A stretch of DNA of 5,056 nucleotides, from assembly GCA_955652545.1 (NCBI GenBank), contig CATPCA010000097.1, positions 1 through 5,056 on the forward strand, in the 5' to 3' direction. The translations under genes were made by a program, and so were the position numbers. The stretch comes from Candidatus Dormiibacterota bacterium. Its GTDB lineage: Bacteria > Chloroflexota > Dormibacteria > UBA8260. Shown in pieces: positions 1-5,056 of the stretch (positions are counted from its first letter, which is position 1; each line of letters starts with the position of its first letter). The notes beneath the pieces were generated by a model. It had not been told where the DNA came from. It searched no databases and worked only from the letters and a program-made list of their open reading frames with translations.

Positions 1-1043
1 ACTCGCGGATCCGGCGCCGCGGTTCCGTCCCCTTGCGGCTCGTGGCTGCGCACCCGCTCGCTGAAGTCCGCGAAGCGGTCAACGGACTCCGTCGCGGCGT
101 GCACGGACTCCTCCGTGTAGTTCACCGTCCTGCCGTAGTGCGCGCCCGCGATGAGCAGGTAGCGCAGCGCCGACGGCCGCGCGCCGGCGGCAACGAGCTT
201 GTCCACGGTCGCGAAGTTGCCCAGCGACTTGGCCATCTTCTCGCCGCCGGTGCGCAGGTGCTCACCGTGCACCCACACCCGCACGAACTGCCTGCCGGTC
301 GCCGCCTCGCTCTGGGCGATCTCGTTCTCGTGGTGGGGGAAGATGTTGTCGACACCACCGCAGTGGATGTCGAAGGATTCGCCGAGCAGCGTCATGCTCA
401 TCGCCGAGCACTCGATGTGCCACCCGGGGCGTCCGCGACCAAGGCGCGTGTTCCAGCCGACCTCGTCGGCTGTCGCCGCTTTCCACAGCGCGAAGTCACG
501 AACGTCCTCCTTGTCGTACTCGTCGGCGTCGACACGGCCGCCGGCGCCGGCGACAAGTCCGTCGGCGCGCACGCCGGAGAGCCGGCCGTACTCAGGGAAT
601 GCGGCGATGCGGAAGTACACACTGCCGTCGCTGCGGTAGGTCACCCCGGCAGCCTCGAGCCGCTCGATGAGCCCGACCATCTGCTCGATGTACTCGGTGG
701 CACGCGGGTAGTGGTGAGCGCGACGGATGTTGAGCGTGTCGAGATCCTCGAAGAATGCGGCAATCCACGGCGCCGTCTCCTCCGGCAGGTCGTGGCCGGC
801 GGCCGCCGCAGCGGCGATGATCTTGTCCTCGACGTCGGTGAGGTTCATCACGTGGGTGACCCGCGGGAAGCGCCGTTCCAGCCAGCGGCGCAGCACATCC
901 TCGAAGAGAAAGGTCCGGAAGTTGCCGATATGGGCGCGCGCGTACACCGTCGGCCCGCACGTGTACACCCTGACGTGCCCCTTCTCGAGGGGGACGACCT
1001 CCTGCAGGGTGCGCGTCAGCGTGTCGTGGAGGCGCAGGGCCAT
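1..1043 (-). CDS. cysS: Cysteinyl-tRNA synthetase, 3' end cut by window edge
   Basis: Class I aminoacyl-tRNA synthetase that activates cysteine with ATP and charges tRNA-Cys in the cytoplasm. Reading from ATG at 1043, 347 codons are visible before the left edge. The usual length is about 460, so the C-terminal helical and anticodon-binding part is missing. The HIGH-type motif is HIGN at residues 38-41, inside PTVYARAHIGN. The family's zinc ligands are visible as C29, C212 (in GWHIECSAM), H237 and E241 (in FPHHENEIAQSE). The KMSKS loop reads KMAKS at 269-273, followed by LGNF. NLTDVEDKI (67-75) and DIHCGGVDNIFPHHENE (225-241) fit CysRS and not the related mycothiol ligase MshC. No Shine-Dalgarno sequence precedes the ATG; a TAGACT hexamer lies 8 nt upstream. 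The gap to ispF is 45 nt, so it may be read from both the ispF transcript and its own promoter. Identity is very secure. Confidence 0.97.
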   Translation of the reverse strand, partial: MALRLHDTLTRTLQEVVPLEKGHVRVYTCGPTVYARAHIGNFRTFLFEDVLRRWLERRFPRVTHVMNLTDVEDKIIAAAAAAGHDLPEETAPWIAAFFEDLDTLNIRRAHHYPRATEYIEQMVGLIERLEAAGVTYRSDGSVYFRIAAFPEYGRLSGVRADGLVAGAGGRVDADEYDKEDVRDFALWKAATADEVGWNTRLGRGRPGWHIECSAMSMTLLGESFDIHCGGVDNIFPHHENEIAQSEAATGRQFVRVWVHGEHLRTGGEKMAKSLGNFATVDKLVAAGARPSALRYLLIAGAHYGRTVNYTEESVHAATESVDRFADFSERVRSHEPQGDGTAAPDPR

Positions 1044-1051
1044 GGCGCGAC

Positions 1052-1057
1052 AGTCTA
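1052..1057 (-). promoter_or_regulatory. Candidate -10 element for cysS (near-leaderless)
   Basis: On the minus strand the hexamer TAGACT (4 of 6 matches to TATAAT, and a TANNNT form) ends 8 nt before the cysS ATG. A start site 6-8 nt downstream would give a leader of about 0-2 nt. This would fit the absence of a Shine-Dalgarno sequence, and leaderless mRNAs are common in Actinomycetota. No convincing -35 hexamer is seen 16-18 nt upstream. The element rests on one short motif in a 45-nt gap, so it is tentative. Confidence 0.3.
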
Positions 1058-1088
1058 TCGACGGTCGGCGCCCGCTCCGAGAGGTCCC

Positions 1089-1571
1089 TCAGGGAACGTG
1101 GTCGAGCAGTGCCACGGCCGAGGCGGCGATCCCTTCTCCGGCGCCGGTGAAGCCCATGCCGTCGGTGCTCGTCGCGGTCACCTGGAGGAGCGCGCGGTCG
1201 ATCCCCAGAGCTGCGGAGCATGCGACCGCCATGGATTCGAGATGGCCCGCAAGGCGGGGCTCCTCGGCTACCGCGACCACCTGCGCGGACACCACCCGCA
1301 TGCCGCGCTCACGAAGCAGGGTCGCGACCGCGTGCAGGAAGTCGACACCGGCCACGTCGCGCCACCGCATCTCGCTCGACGGGAAGTGCCTGCCCATGTC
1401 GCCGAGCCCGGCGGCGCCGAGCAGCGCGTCGCACAGCGCGTGCACCACGACGTCGCCGTCGGAGTGCCCGGCCAGGCCGCGGTCGTGGGGGATGCGCACA
1501 CCGCCGAGCATGAGCGGGCGCCCGTCGACGAGGCGATGTCCGTCGAGGCCCAGGCCGACGCGCATGGTCAT
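1089..1571 (-). CDS. ispF: 2-C-methyl-D-erythritol 2,4-cyclodiphosphate synthase
   Basis: Fifth step of the MEP isoprenoid pathway: cyclises CDP-methylerythritol 2-phosphate to MEcPP with release of CMP. Full-length at 160 aa, the family norm; IspF is a homotrimer. The N-terminus shows GLGLDGHRL, with metal ligands D10 and H12; the third ligand is H44 in VVVHALCDALLG. The GHSDGD motif (35-40) and GLGDMG (55-60) are in place. The flexible segment usually read as FPDTD is FPSSE here (63-67). The C-terminal signature is ATSTDGMGFTGAGEGIAA (133-150), with T136/D137 in the usual Thr/Glu region and A144 where many homologues have Arg (GRGEG). The ATG at 1571 overlaps the ispD stop as ATGA, implying coupled translation. 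A second in-frame ATG two codons later (1565) is an alternative start. No strong Shine-Dalgarno sequence is seen. Confidence 0.96.
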   Translation of the reverse strand: MTMRVGLGLDGHRLVDGRPLMLGGVRIPHDRGLAGHSDGDVVVHALCDALLGAAGLGDMGRHFPSSEMRWRDVAGVDFLHAVATLLRERGMRVVSAQVVAVAEEPRLAGHLESMAVACSAALGIDRALLQVTATSTDGMGFTGAGEGIAASAVALLDHVP

Positions 1572-2239
1572 TCTCGGGCAGCCAGGAGAGCGCGCACCAG
1601 GACGAGATCGCGCGGGTAGGTCACCTTGAAATTGTCAGGGCTGCCCGGAACGATGTGCACGGGGCGGCCCAGCGCCTCGACCAGCGCCGCGTCGTCGTCG
1701 ACCGCGATACCGTTGGCCACGGCGTTGCGGTGGCCGGTTTCGAGCAGTTCGCGGTGGAAGGCCTGCGGCGTCTGGATGGCATAGAGGTCGTGGCGGTCCA
1801 GCGACTGCAGCACCACGCCGTCGACGACGCGCTTGATGCTGTCGACCACGGGGATTGCGGTCGTGGCCGCGCCGTGGCGCTGCGCGGCTCCCACGCAGTC
1901 GACGAAGAGCTGCGGCGGGCAGAGTGGGCGCGCCGCGTCGTGCACCGCAACCACCTCGAACTCGCCGACAGCCTCGAGGGCACCGCGCACGCTGTCCTGG
2001 CGGCGCTCTCCCCCGGTGGTGAGCACCAGGTCGACGACACCCTCGCGCTCAGCCAGCTCGCGGATCAGCGCGTGGCGATCGCTTGGCGCGGCGATGATCG
2101 TCCGGGCAAAGGCGCCGGACCGGGCTGCGGCCGCCAGCGTGTGCGCCAGGATCGGCCGCCCCGCCACCTCCGCGAAGAGCTTGTCCTCCCCCATCCGACG
2201 GCCCCGGCCACTGGCCGGGATGATGAGGGCGGCGGTCAG
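1568..2239 (-). CDS. ispD: 2-C-methyl-D-erythritol 4-phosphate cytidylyltransferase, CTG start
   Basis: Third step of the MEP pathway: transfers CMP from CTP to methylerythritol 4-phosphate, giving CDP-methylerythritol. The product is 223 aa, typical for single-domain IspD. The glycine-rich CTP loop is PASGRGRRMG (8-17), followed by K20 in DKLF, the counterpart of E. coli K27. GGERRQDSV (76-84), HDAARP (100-105), SLDRHDLYAIQTPQAF (146-161, with R149 at the position of E. coli R157) and DNFKVTYPRDL (202-212, with K205 at the position of E. coli K213) are all present. No in-frame ATG, GTG or TTG occurs for more than 200 nt upstream. The first ATG downstream (codon 16) would remove the CTP loop. 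The start is therefore placed at CTG (2239-2237), which overlaps the stop of the preceding gene as CTGA. A weak GGGCGG lies about 7 nt upstream. The frame stays open back to 3460, so a gene caller could extend it wrongly. Function is secure; the start is inferred. Confidence 0.95.
   Translation of the reverse strand: MTAALIIPASGRGRRMGEDKLFAEVAGRPILAHTLAAAARSGAFARTIIAAPSDRHALIRELAEREGVVDLVLTTGGERRQDSVRGALEAVGEFEVVAVHDAARPLCPPQLFVDCVGAAQRHGAATTAIPVVDSIKRVVDGVVLQSLDRHDLYAIQTPQAFHRELLETGHRNAVANGIAVDDDAALVEALGRPVHIVPGSPDNFKVTYPRDLVLVRALLAARE
2236..2239 (-). other. CTGA stop/start overlap, PIN-TRAM gene to ispD
   Basis: On the minus strand the four bases CTGA contain the TGA stop of the PIN-TRAM gene (2238-2236) and the likely CTG initiation codon of ispD (2239-2237). 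The next junction in the same operon, ispD/ispF at 1571-1568, has the canonical form ATGA. The matching geometry supports termination-reinitiation at both junctions and is the main positional argument for a CTG start. Confidence 0.6.
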
Positions 2240-3402
2240 CGTTGTACCGCCCGGGGACGTACCGCTCGCCCTGTGCGCGAGCTGGTGGCGTCGGCCGCAT
2301 CGGTGGTGGCGAAGATCATCCGTCCCGACGTGGTCTGCAACACCGAGGTCACGTTGGCGCGCACCGTGGCGCCGAGGTGGTCGCGCGCGTTCTCGACCAC
2401 CACCATGGTGCCATCGTCGAGGTAACCGACCCCCTGGTGCAACTCCTTTCCCTCTCGCACGATGGCGATGGAGATCTCCTCCCCCGCGGCGAGGATCGGC
2501 TTGAGCGCGTTGGCAAGGTCGTTGAGGTTGAGGACGCGAAGCCCGGCGATGCGCGCGATGCGGTTGAGGTTGTGGTCGCTGGTCAGCAGCGTGGCCGAGC
2601 GCGCCATCGCCAGCTTGATGAGCCGGGCGTCCACCTCGGCGACGTCGGGGAAGTTGAGGTCGACGACCTCGCAGACCACGTCCCGGCGTCGCTGCAGTTC
2701 TTCGAGGACTGTCAGTCCCCGCCGGCCGCGAGCCCGGCGCATCGGGTCGCCGGAGTCGGCGACGCGCTGCAGCTCCTCGAGAACGAAGCCGGCGATGAGC
2801 AGGCGACCGGGCAGGAAACCGGCCTTGGCGACATCGACGATGCGGCCGTCGATCAGGGCCGAGGTGTCGACGACCACCGGCGGGCCGTCGATCGGAGCTC
2901 CCTCGCCGACGGGAAGCTCTGCGCTCGCTGCGGTGGCGCTGCCGCTGCGCAGAACGGTCGCGAAGGCGGCACCGCGCCGGGTGCCGACTCTGGCTCCGAC
3001 CTGGGCGAGGGCAAACGCCAGGGCGAGTGAGACACCGGTGCCGATGTAGAACGGCAGCGGACCGAGCAGCACCGCGACCAGCGCGGCGATCAGCAGGCCC
3101 GAGACGACACCGGCGAGGGCTCCGATGATCTGCCCCGCCGGCGCCTCGTCGAGGAGCCGTTCGAGCCAGAGGTAGGGCTCGATGGTGAGCATCGGCGTCG
3201 CCAGGGCCAGCGCCGCCGCTCCTACGATGGCGCTGCCGGCGAGCACCACCGTTGTGATGGTCTGGTTGTTGGCGAAAAGGCCTGGCGAGTTGGTGATCAC
3301 GAAAGCCGCGTAGAAGATGCCGACCACCACGCCGAGGATGGCGCCCAGGCCTCGGGAGATGGCGCGGGCGCGGCGCAGGATGATCGGTGAGTGACGGGGC
3401 AT
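2236..3402 (-). CDS. Membrane-anchored PIN-TRAM domain protein (YacL-like)
   Basis: 388-aa protein of the YacL-type family, predicted membrane-bound with a cytoplasmic PIN nuclease fold and a TRAM RNA-binding domain. The physiological substrate is not established for this family, so RNA processing is an inference. Hydrophobic segments lie at about 17-36, 49-70, 92-113 and 118-138. A linker (140-175) leads to the PIN domain: VVVDTSALIDGRI (176-188, acidic D179), FVLEELQ (206-212), the conserved basic stretch around 220-230 (MRRARGRRGL), D258 in VDARL and D276 in TSDHN. All acidic positions expected of an active PIN site appear present. The TRAM domain covers about 305-363 (EGKELHQGVGYLDDGTMVVVE). 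The ATG at 3402 is chosen because it leaves a short basic N-terminus before the first membrane segment. A GTG at 3450 would add 16 residues, and its AAGGG directly abuts the codon, too close to act as a ribosome site. The TGA overlaps ispD. In Bacillus the homologue also sits between radA and ispD. Confidence 0.9.
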   Translation of the reverse strand: MPRHSPIILRRARAISRGLGAILGVVVGIFYAAFVITNSPGLFANNQTITTVVLAGSAIVGAAALALATPMLTIEPYLWLERLLDEAPAGQIIGALAGVVSGLLIAALVAVLLGPLPFYIGTGVSLALAFALAQVGARVGTRRGAAFATVLRSGSATAASAELPVGEGAPIDGPPVVVDTSALIDGRIVDVAKAGFLPGRLLIAGFVLEELQRVADSGDPMRRARGRRGLTVLEELQRRRDVVCEVVDLNFPDVAEVDARLIKLAMARSATLLTSDHNLNRIARIAGLRVLNLNDLANALKPILAAGEEISIAIVREGKELHQGVGYLDDGTMVVVENARDHLGATVRANVTSVLQTTSGRMIFATTDAADATSSRTGRAVRPRAVQR

Positions 3403-3490
3403 GGCTGTTCGATCTAAGCACAGCCACCGGCGCGACGCCGCTGGCGTCACCCCTTCGCAACGGCGGTGCGGCGCCGGCGGTGAACGAAGC
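3403..3490 (-). other. Intergenic gap between radA and the PIN-TRAM gene
   Basis: This 88-nt gap holds a small hairpin at 3434-3448 (6-bp arms GACGCC/GGCGTC, 3-nt loop), possibly nested within arms at 3427-3433 and 3471-3477 (CCGGCGC/GCGCCGG). There is also an 8-bp direct repeat, CGGCGGTG, at 3461-3468 and 3475-3482. No U-tract follows, so a Rho-independent terminator cannot be claimed, and such arms are expected by chance at this GC content. A TTAGAT hexamer (minus strand, 3417-3412) lies 9 nt before the ATG and could be a weak -10, but it matches TATAAT at only 3 of 6 positions. No remnant of disA can be seen. Confidence 0.35.
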
Positions 3491-4858
3491 TCAGGCTAGG
3501 GCGAGCACTTCGAGGGCGGCAGAGACGGTGGCAACCCGTCGCAACCGCAGGCCCGGAGCGTTGGAGACGCGGCCACCTGCGGGGATCAGCGCGGAGTCCT
3601 GACCGAGCGCAGTGGCCTCCGCGAGGCGCACGTCGATCCGAGAGGCGCGCCGCACCTCTCCGCCCAGGCCGACCTCGCCGAGGACCACGGTCTGCGGCGG
3701 CAGCAGCGCGTCGGTCGCCGCTCCGGCCACGGCGACGGTCACGGCGAGGTCGGCACAGGGATCGGCGATCCGGACACCGCCGACCACGTTGAGGTAAACG
3801 TCGGCCTCGTGCAGCCTGATCCCGGCACGCTTCTCCAGGACGGCCAGGAGCAGGTGGAGGCGGCCGATGTCGAACCCCGAGCTGGTGCGCCGGGGCAGGC
3901 CGAACGATGTCGACGTCACCAGTGCCTGGATCTCGACCACCAGGGGGCGGGTGCCCTCGCAGGCGACCGTCAGGACATTGCCGGGAACCGACAGGCTGCT
4001 CTCGTCGAGGAACGCCCGGCCGGGAGCGTCGAGCTCGCGGAGCCCGTGGCTCTCCATGGTGAAGAGGCCGAGCTCGCCGGTGCTGCCGAACCGGTTCTTG
4101 ACCCCGCGAAGCAGCCGATGCTCACCGTGCCGCTCGCCTTCGAGGTAGAGGACGACGTCCACCATGTGCTCGAGCGTGCGCGGCCCGGCGATGGCGCCCT
4201 CCTTGGTGACATGGCCGACCAGCACGATCGGCACCCCCGTGTCCTTGGCCACGGTGAGGAGCCGGCCCACCGCCTCGCGGACCTGCCCGGGGCTGCCCGG
4301 CGTTCCGGCCGCACTGGGCGCGCTGAGTGTCTGCACGGAGTCGACGATCGCCAGTGGAGGCCGCGTCACCTCGATCGCTTCGACGACGGCGTCGAGGTCT
4401 GTCTCGGGGAGCACCGCGACCGACGGCAGGCGGCAGCCGAGGCGCTCGGCACGCATCGCCACCTGTACAGACGACTCCTCGCCGGCGCAGTACAGGACCG
4501 GACGGGCCGTGGACCCTGTGCGCGCCGCCAGCTGCAGCGCCAGCGTCGATTTGCCGATCCCCGGGTCCCCGCCGAGCAGGATCAACGAGCCGGCCACGAC
4601 GCCGCCGCCGAGGACCCGATCGAGCTCGGCGATGCCGCTGCTCCGCACCTGGTCGGCGAATTCCCCGACGCGGTCGAGCGGCAGGGCGGATCGGGGTGAG
4701 CGGCGCGGCCGCTGCCCGGTGCCTGACACCACCATCCCCTCGCCGAGGGTGTTCCACGCGCCACAGCCATCACAGCGGCCCTGCCATTTCGGCGAACCCG
4801 CTCCGCAGTCGGAGCAGACGTACTGGACCCGGGCGACGCGTGCTGGCGCGGAGGTCAT
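3491..4858 (-). CDS. radA: DNA repair protein RadA (Sms), branch-migration ATPase
   Basis: RecA-related, DnaB-like hexameric helicase that drives branch migration of recombination intermediates in homologous recombination and repair. The 455-aa length matches full-length RadA. Domains in order: N-terminal zinc finger with C15, C18, C29 and C32 (VCSDCG and CDGCG); ATPase core with Walker A GGDPGIGKST (96-105) and Walker B LAIVDS (169-174); the RadA-specific KNRFG motif (254-258); and a C-terminal Lon-protease-like domain (about 350-455) containing DVYLNVVGGVRIADPCADLAV. That domain lacks the Lon catalytic serine motif, as is normal for RadA. The ATG at 4858 is chosen because the zinc finger begins shortly after it. 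The frame stays open to 5023, but that extension would read through the predicted promoter and LexA site. No Shine-Dalgarno sequence is visible. The upstream operator suggests DNA-damage induction. It is the first complete gene of the block. Confidence 0.97.
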   Translation of the reverse strand: MTSAPARVARVQYVCSDCGAGSPKWQGRCDGCGAWNTLGEGMVVSGTGQRPRRSPRSALPLDRVGEFADQVRSSGIAELDRVLGGGVVAGSLILLGGDPGIGKSTLALQLAARTGSTARPVLYCAGEESSVQVAMRAERLGCRLPSVAVLPETDLDAVVEAIEVTRPPLAIVDSVQTLSAPSAAGTPGSPGQVREAVGRLLTVAKDTGVPIVLVGHVTKEGAIAGPRTLEHMVDVVLYLEGERHGEHRLLRGVKNRFGSTGELGLFTMESHGLRELDAPGRAFLDESSLSVPGNVLTVACEGTRPLVVEIQALVTSTSFGLPRRTSSGFDIGRLHLLLAVLEKRAGIRLHEADVYLNVVGGVRIADPCADLAVTVAVAGAATDALLPPQTVVLGEVGLGGEVRRASRIDVRLAEATALGQDSALIPAGGRVSNAPGLRLRRVATVSAALEVLALA

Positions 4859-4874
4859 CGGGGTCTGCGCTTGT

Positions 4875-4888
4875 CGAACATCTGTTCG
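4875..4888 (-). promoter_or_regulatory. LexA operator (SOS box) of radA
   Basis: CGAACAGATGTTCG on the minus strand has perfect 6-bp inverted arms (CGAACA/TGTTCG) around a 2-bp centre. It has the conserved CGAAC-N4-GTTCG core of Gram-positive and actinobacterial SOS boxes. Including the flanking T at 4874 on the plus strand, it matches the 16-bp form TCGAAC-N4-GTTCGA except at the last base. It ends 16 nt before the radA ATG and begins 3 nt after a candidate -10, so bound LexA would cover the transcription start. RadA's repair role fits SOS control. The site is seen directly; regulation is inferred. Confidence 0.8.
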
Positions 4889-4891
4889 CTG

Positions 4892-4921
4892 ATTGTGAGC
4901 GCCGGCGTGGAGCCCTGTCCA
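4892..4921 (-). promoter_or_regulatory. Candidate radA promoter
   Basis: On the minus strand TGGACA (4921-4916, 5 of 6 matches to TTGACA) and CACAAT (4897-4892, 4 of 6 matches to TATAAT) are separated by 18 nt. The start site would fall near 4884-4886, inside the LexA operator, giving a leader of roughly 27 nt. The agreement with the operator's position strengthens an otherwise moderate match. Confidence 0.5.
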
Positions 4922-4965
4922 GCCCTGCCTTCGCCCTGCGGCGCTTTGGCCGCTGGACGTCCGGC

Positions 4966-5056
4966 CTACTCGGAGCCGGCCGAGCGCCGCCGCGGCAACG
5001 ATGGCCGCGACACTCGTCGCCACATCACCAGTCCCACAGCGAGCACGACCAGCAGT
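4966..5056 (-). CDS. 3' end of an unrecognised gene, hydrophobic basic C-terminus
   Basis: Partial reading frame entering from the right edge (first full codon at 5055) and ending at TAG 4968-4966; 29 codons are visible. The residues begin with a hydrophobic run, LLVVLAVGLVMW, followed by a tail rich in Arg and Ser that ends in GSE. This resembles a last membrane segment with a positively charged cytoplasmic tail. It runs in the same direction as radA and stops 107 nt before it. The fragment is too short to assign a family, and the frame itself is not certain in GC-rich DNA. ClpC, the gene before radA in Bacillus, is unlikely because it does not end in a membrane segment. Confidence 0.4.
   Translation of the reverse strand, partial: LLVVLAVGLVMWRRVSRPSLPRRRSAGSE

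Larger units (their letters stand above)
4859..4965 (-). other. radA upstream intergenic region
   Basis: This 107-nt gap separates the upstream gene's stop from the radA ATG. From upstream to downstream on the minus strand it contains a short hairpin at 4953-4938 (GCGGC/GCCGC, 6-nt loop) with no U-tract; three copies of CAGGGC at 4938-4933, 4927-4922 and 4917-4912; a candidate promoter; and a LexA-type operator. The hairpin is too weak to call a terminator. It is the only stretch in the window dense with regulatory-looking sequence. Confidence 0.55.

Noticed and set aside
1..1043. Mycothiol ligase MshC instead of CysRS
   Set aside because: The NLTDVEDKI, GWHIECSAM and FPHHENEIAQSE segments are those of CysRS, and its position after ispF matches cysS.
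33..1619. Long plus-strand open frame (528 codons) across cysS and ispF
   Set aside because: It is antisense to two certain genes. Its composition (Arg, Ala, Gly, His, Val) is typical of complementary-strand reading of GC-rich codons, and no domain is recognisable.
3403..3414. Possible second LexA half-site (CGAACAG) before the PIN-TRAM gene
   Set aside because: Only one arm is present; no GTTC follows at the required spacing, so it is not an operator.
3434..3448. Hairpin after radA as a Rho-independent terminator
   Set aside because: The stem has 6 bp and no following U-tract, and similar arms are common at this GC content.
2240..3460. Upstream extension of ispD giving a 630-codon fusion frame
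   Set aside because: The extra part is an out-of-frame reading of the PIN-TRAM gene, low in complexity and rich in Arg, with no domain. The PIN-TRAM gene in the overlapping frame is clearly real.
3809..4699. Plus-strand open frame (296 codons) across radA
   Set aside because: It is antisense to the conserved ATPase core of RadA, shows no motif and has no promoter or ribosome site.
4862..4884. ATG inside the SOS box as an alternative radA start
   Set aside because: The ATG at 4882-4880 (minus strand) is out of frame with radA, and its reading frame does not encode the zinc finger.
4859..5023. N-terminal extension of RadA by 55 residues
   Set aside because: It would translate through the candidate promoter, the LexA operator and the end of the upstream gene. 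RadA proteins begin a few residues before the zinc finger.

Overview
The window is strongly GC-rich and is almost fully occupied by one co-directional block of housekeeping genes on the minus strand. In transcription order (high to low coordinate) these are the 3' tail of an unrecognised gene, radA, a membrane-anchored PIN-TRAM protein, ispD, ispF and the first three quarters of cysS, which runs off the left edge. Nothing indicates a mobile element, phage, CRISPR array, tRNA or rRNA. The long plus-strand open frames are antisense shadows of these genes.

The likely source is a high-GC Gram-positive bacterium, probably an Actinomycetota lineage outside the well-studied genera. This is inferred from base composition, from a Gram-positive-type LexA operator (CGAAC-N4-GTTCG) in front of radA, and from the gene order. 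Recalled gene orders are clpC-radA-disA-yacL-ispD-ispF-gltX-cysE-cysS in Bacillus subtilis and carD-ispD-ispF-cysS with radA-disA nearby in Mycobacterium. This window keeps the Bacillus-like radA / PIN-TRAM / ispD / ispF / cysS series but has no disA, carD, gltX or cysE between its members.

Layout: 4966-5056 is the end of an upstream gene with a hydrophobic, basic C-terminus. 4859-4965 is the radA control region, with a candidate promoter and a LexA-type operator covering the predicted transcription start. 3491-4858 is radA (branch-migration helicase of recombinational repair). 3403-3490 is a GC-rich gap. 2236-3402 is the PIN-TRAM protein. ispD (1568-2239) and ispF (1089-1571), two steps of the non-mevalonate (MEP) isoprenoid pathway, are joined to their upstream neighbours by 4-nt stop/start overlaps. 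1-1043 is cysS (cysteinyl-tRNA synthetase).

The two best leads are the SOS box in the radA promoter and the apparent CTG start codon of ispD inside a CTGA overlap. I see no previously undescribed system here. The rest is conserved core metabolism and repair.
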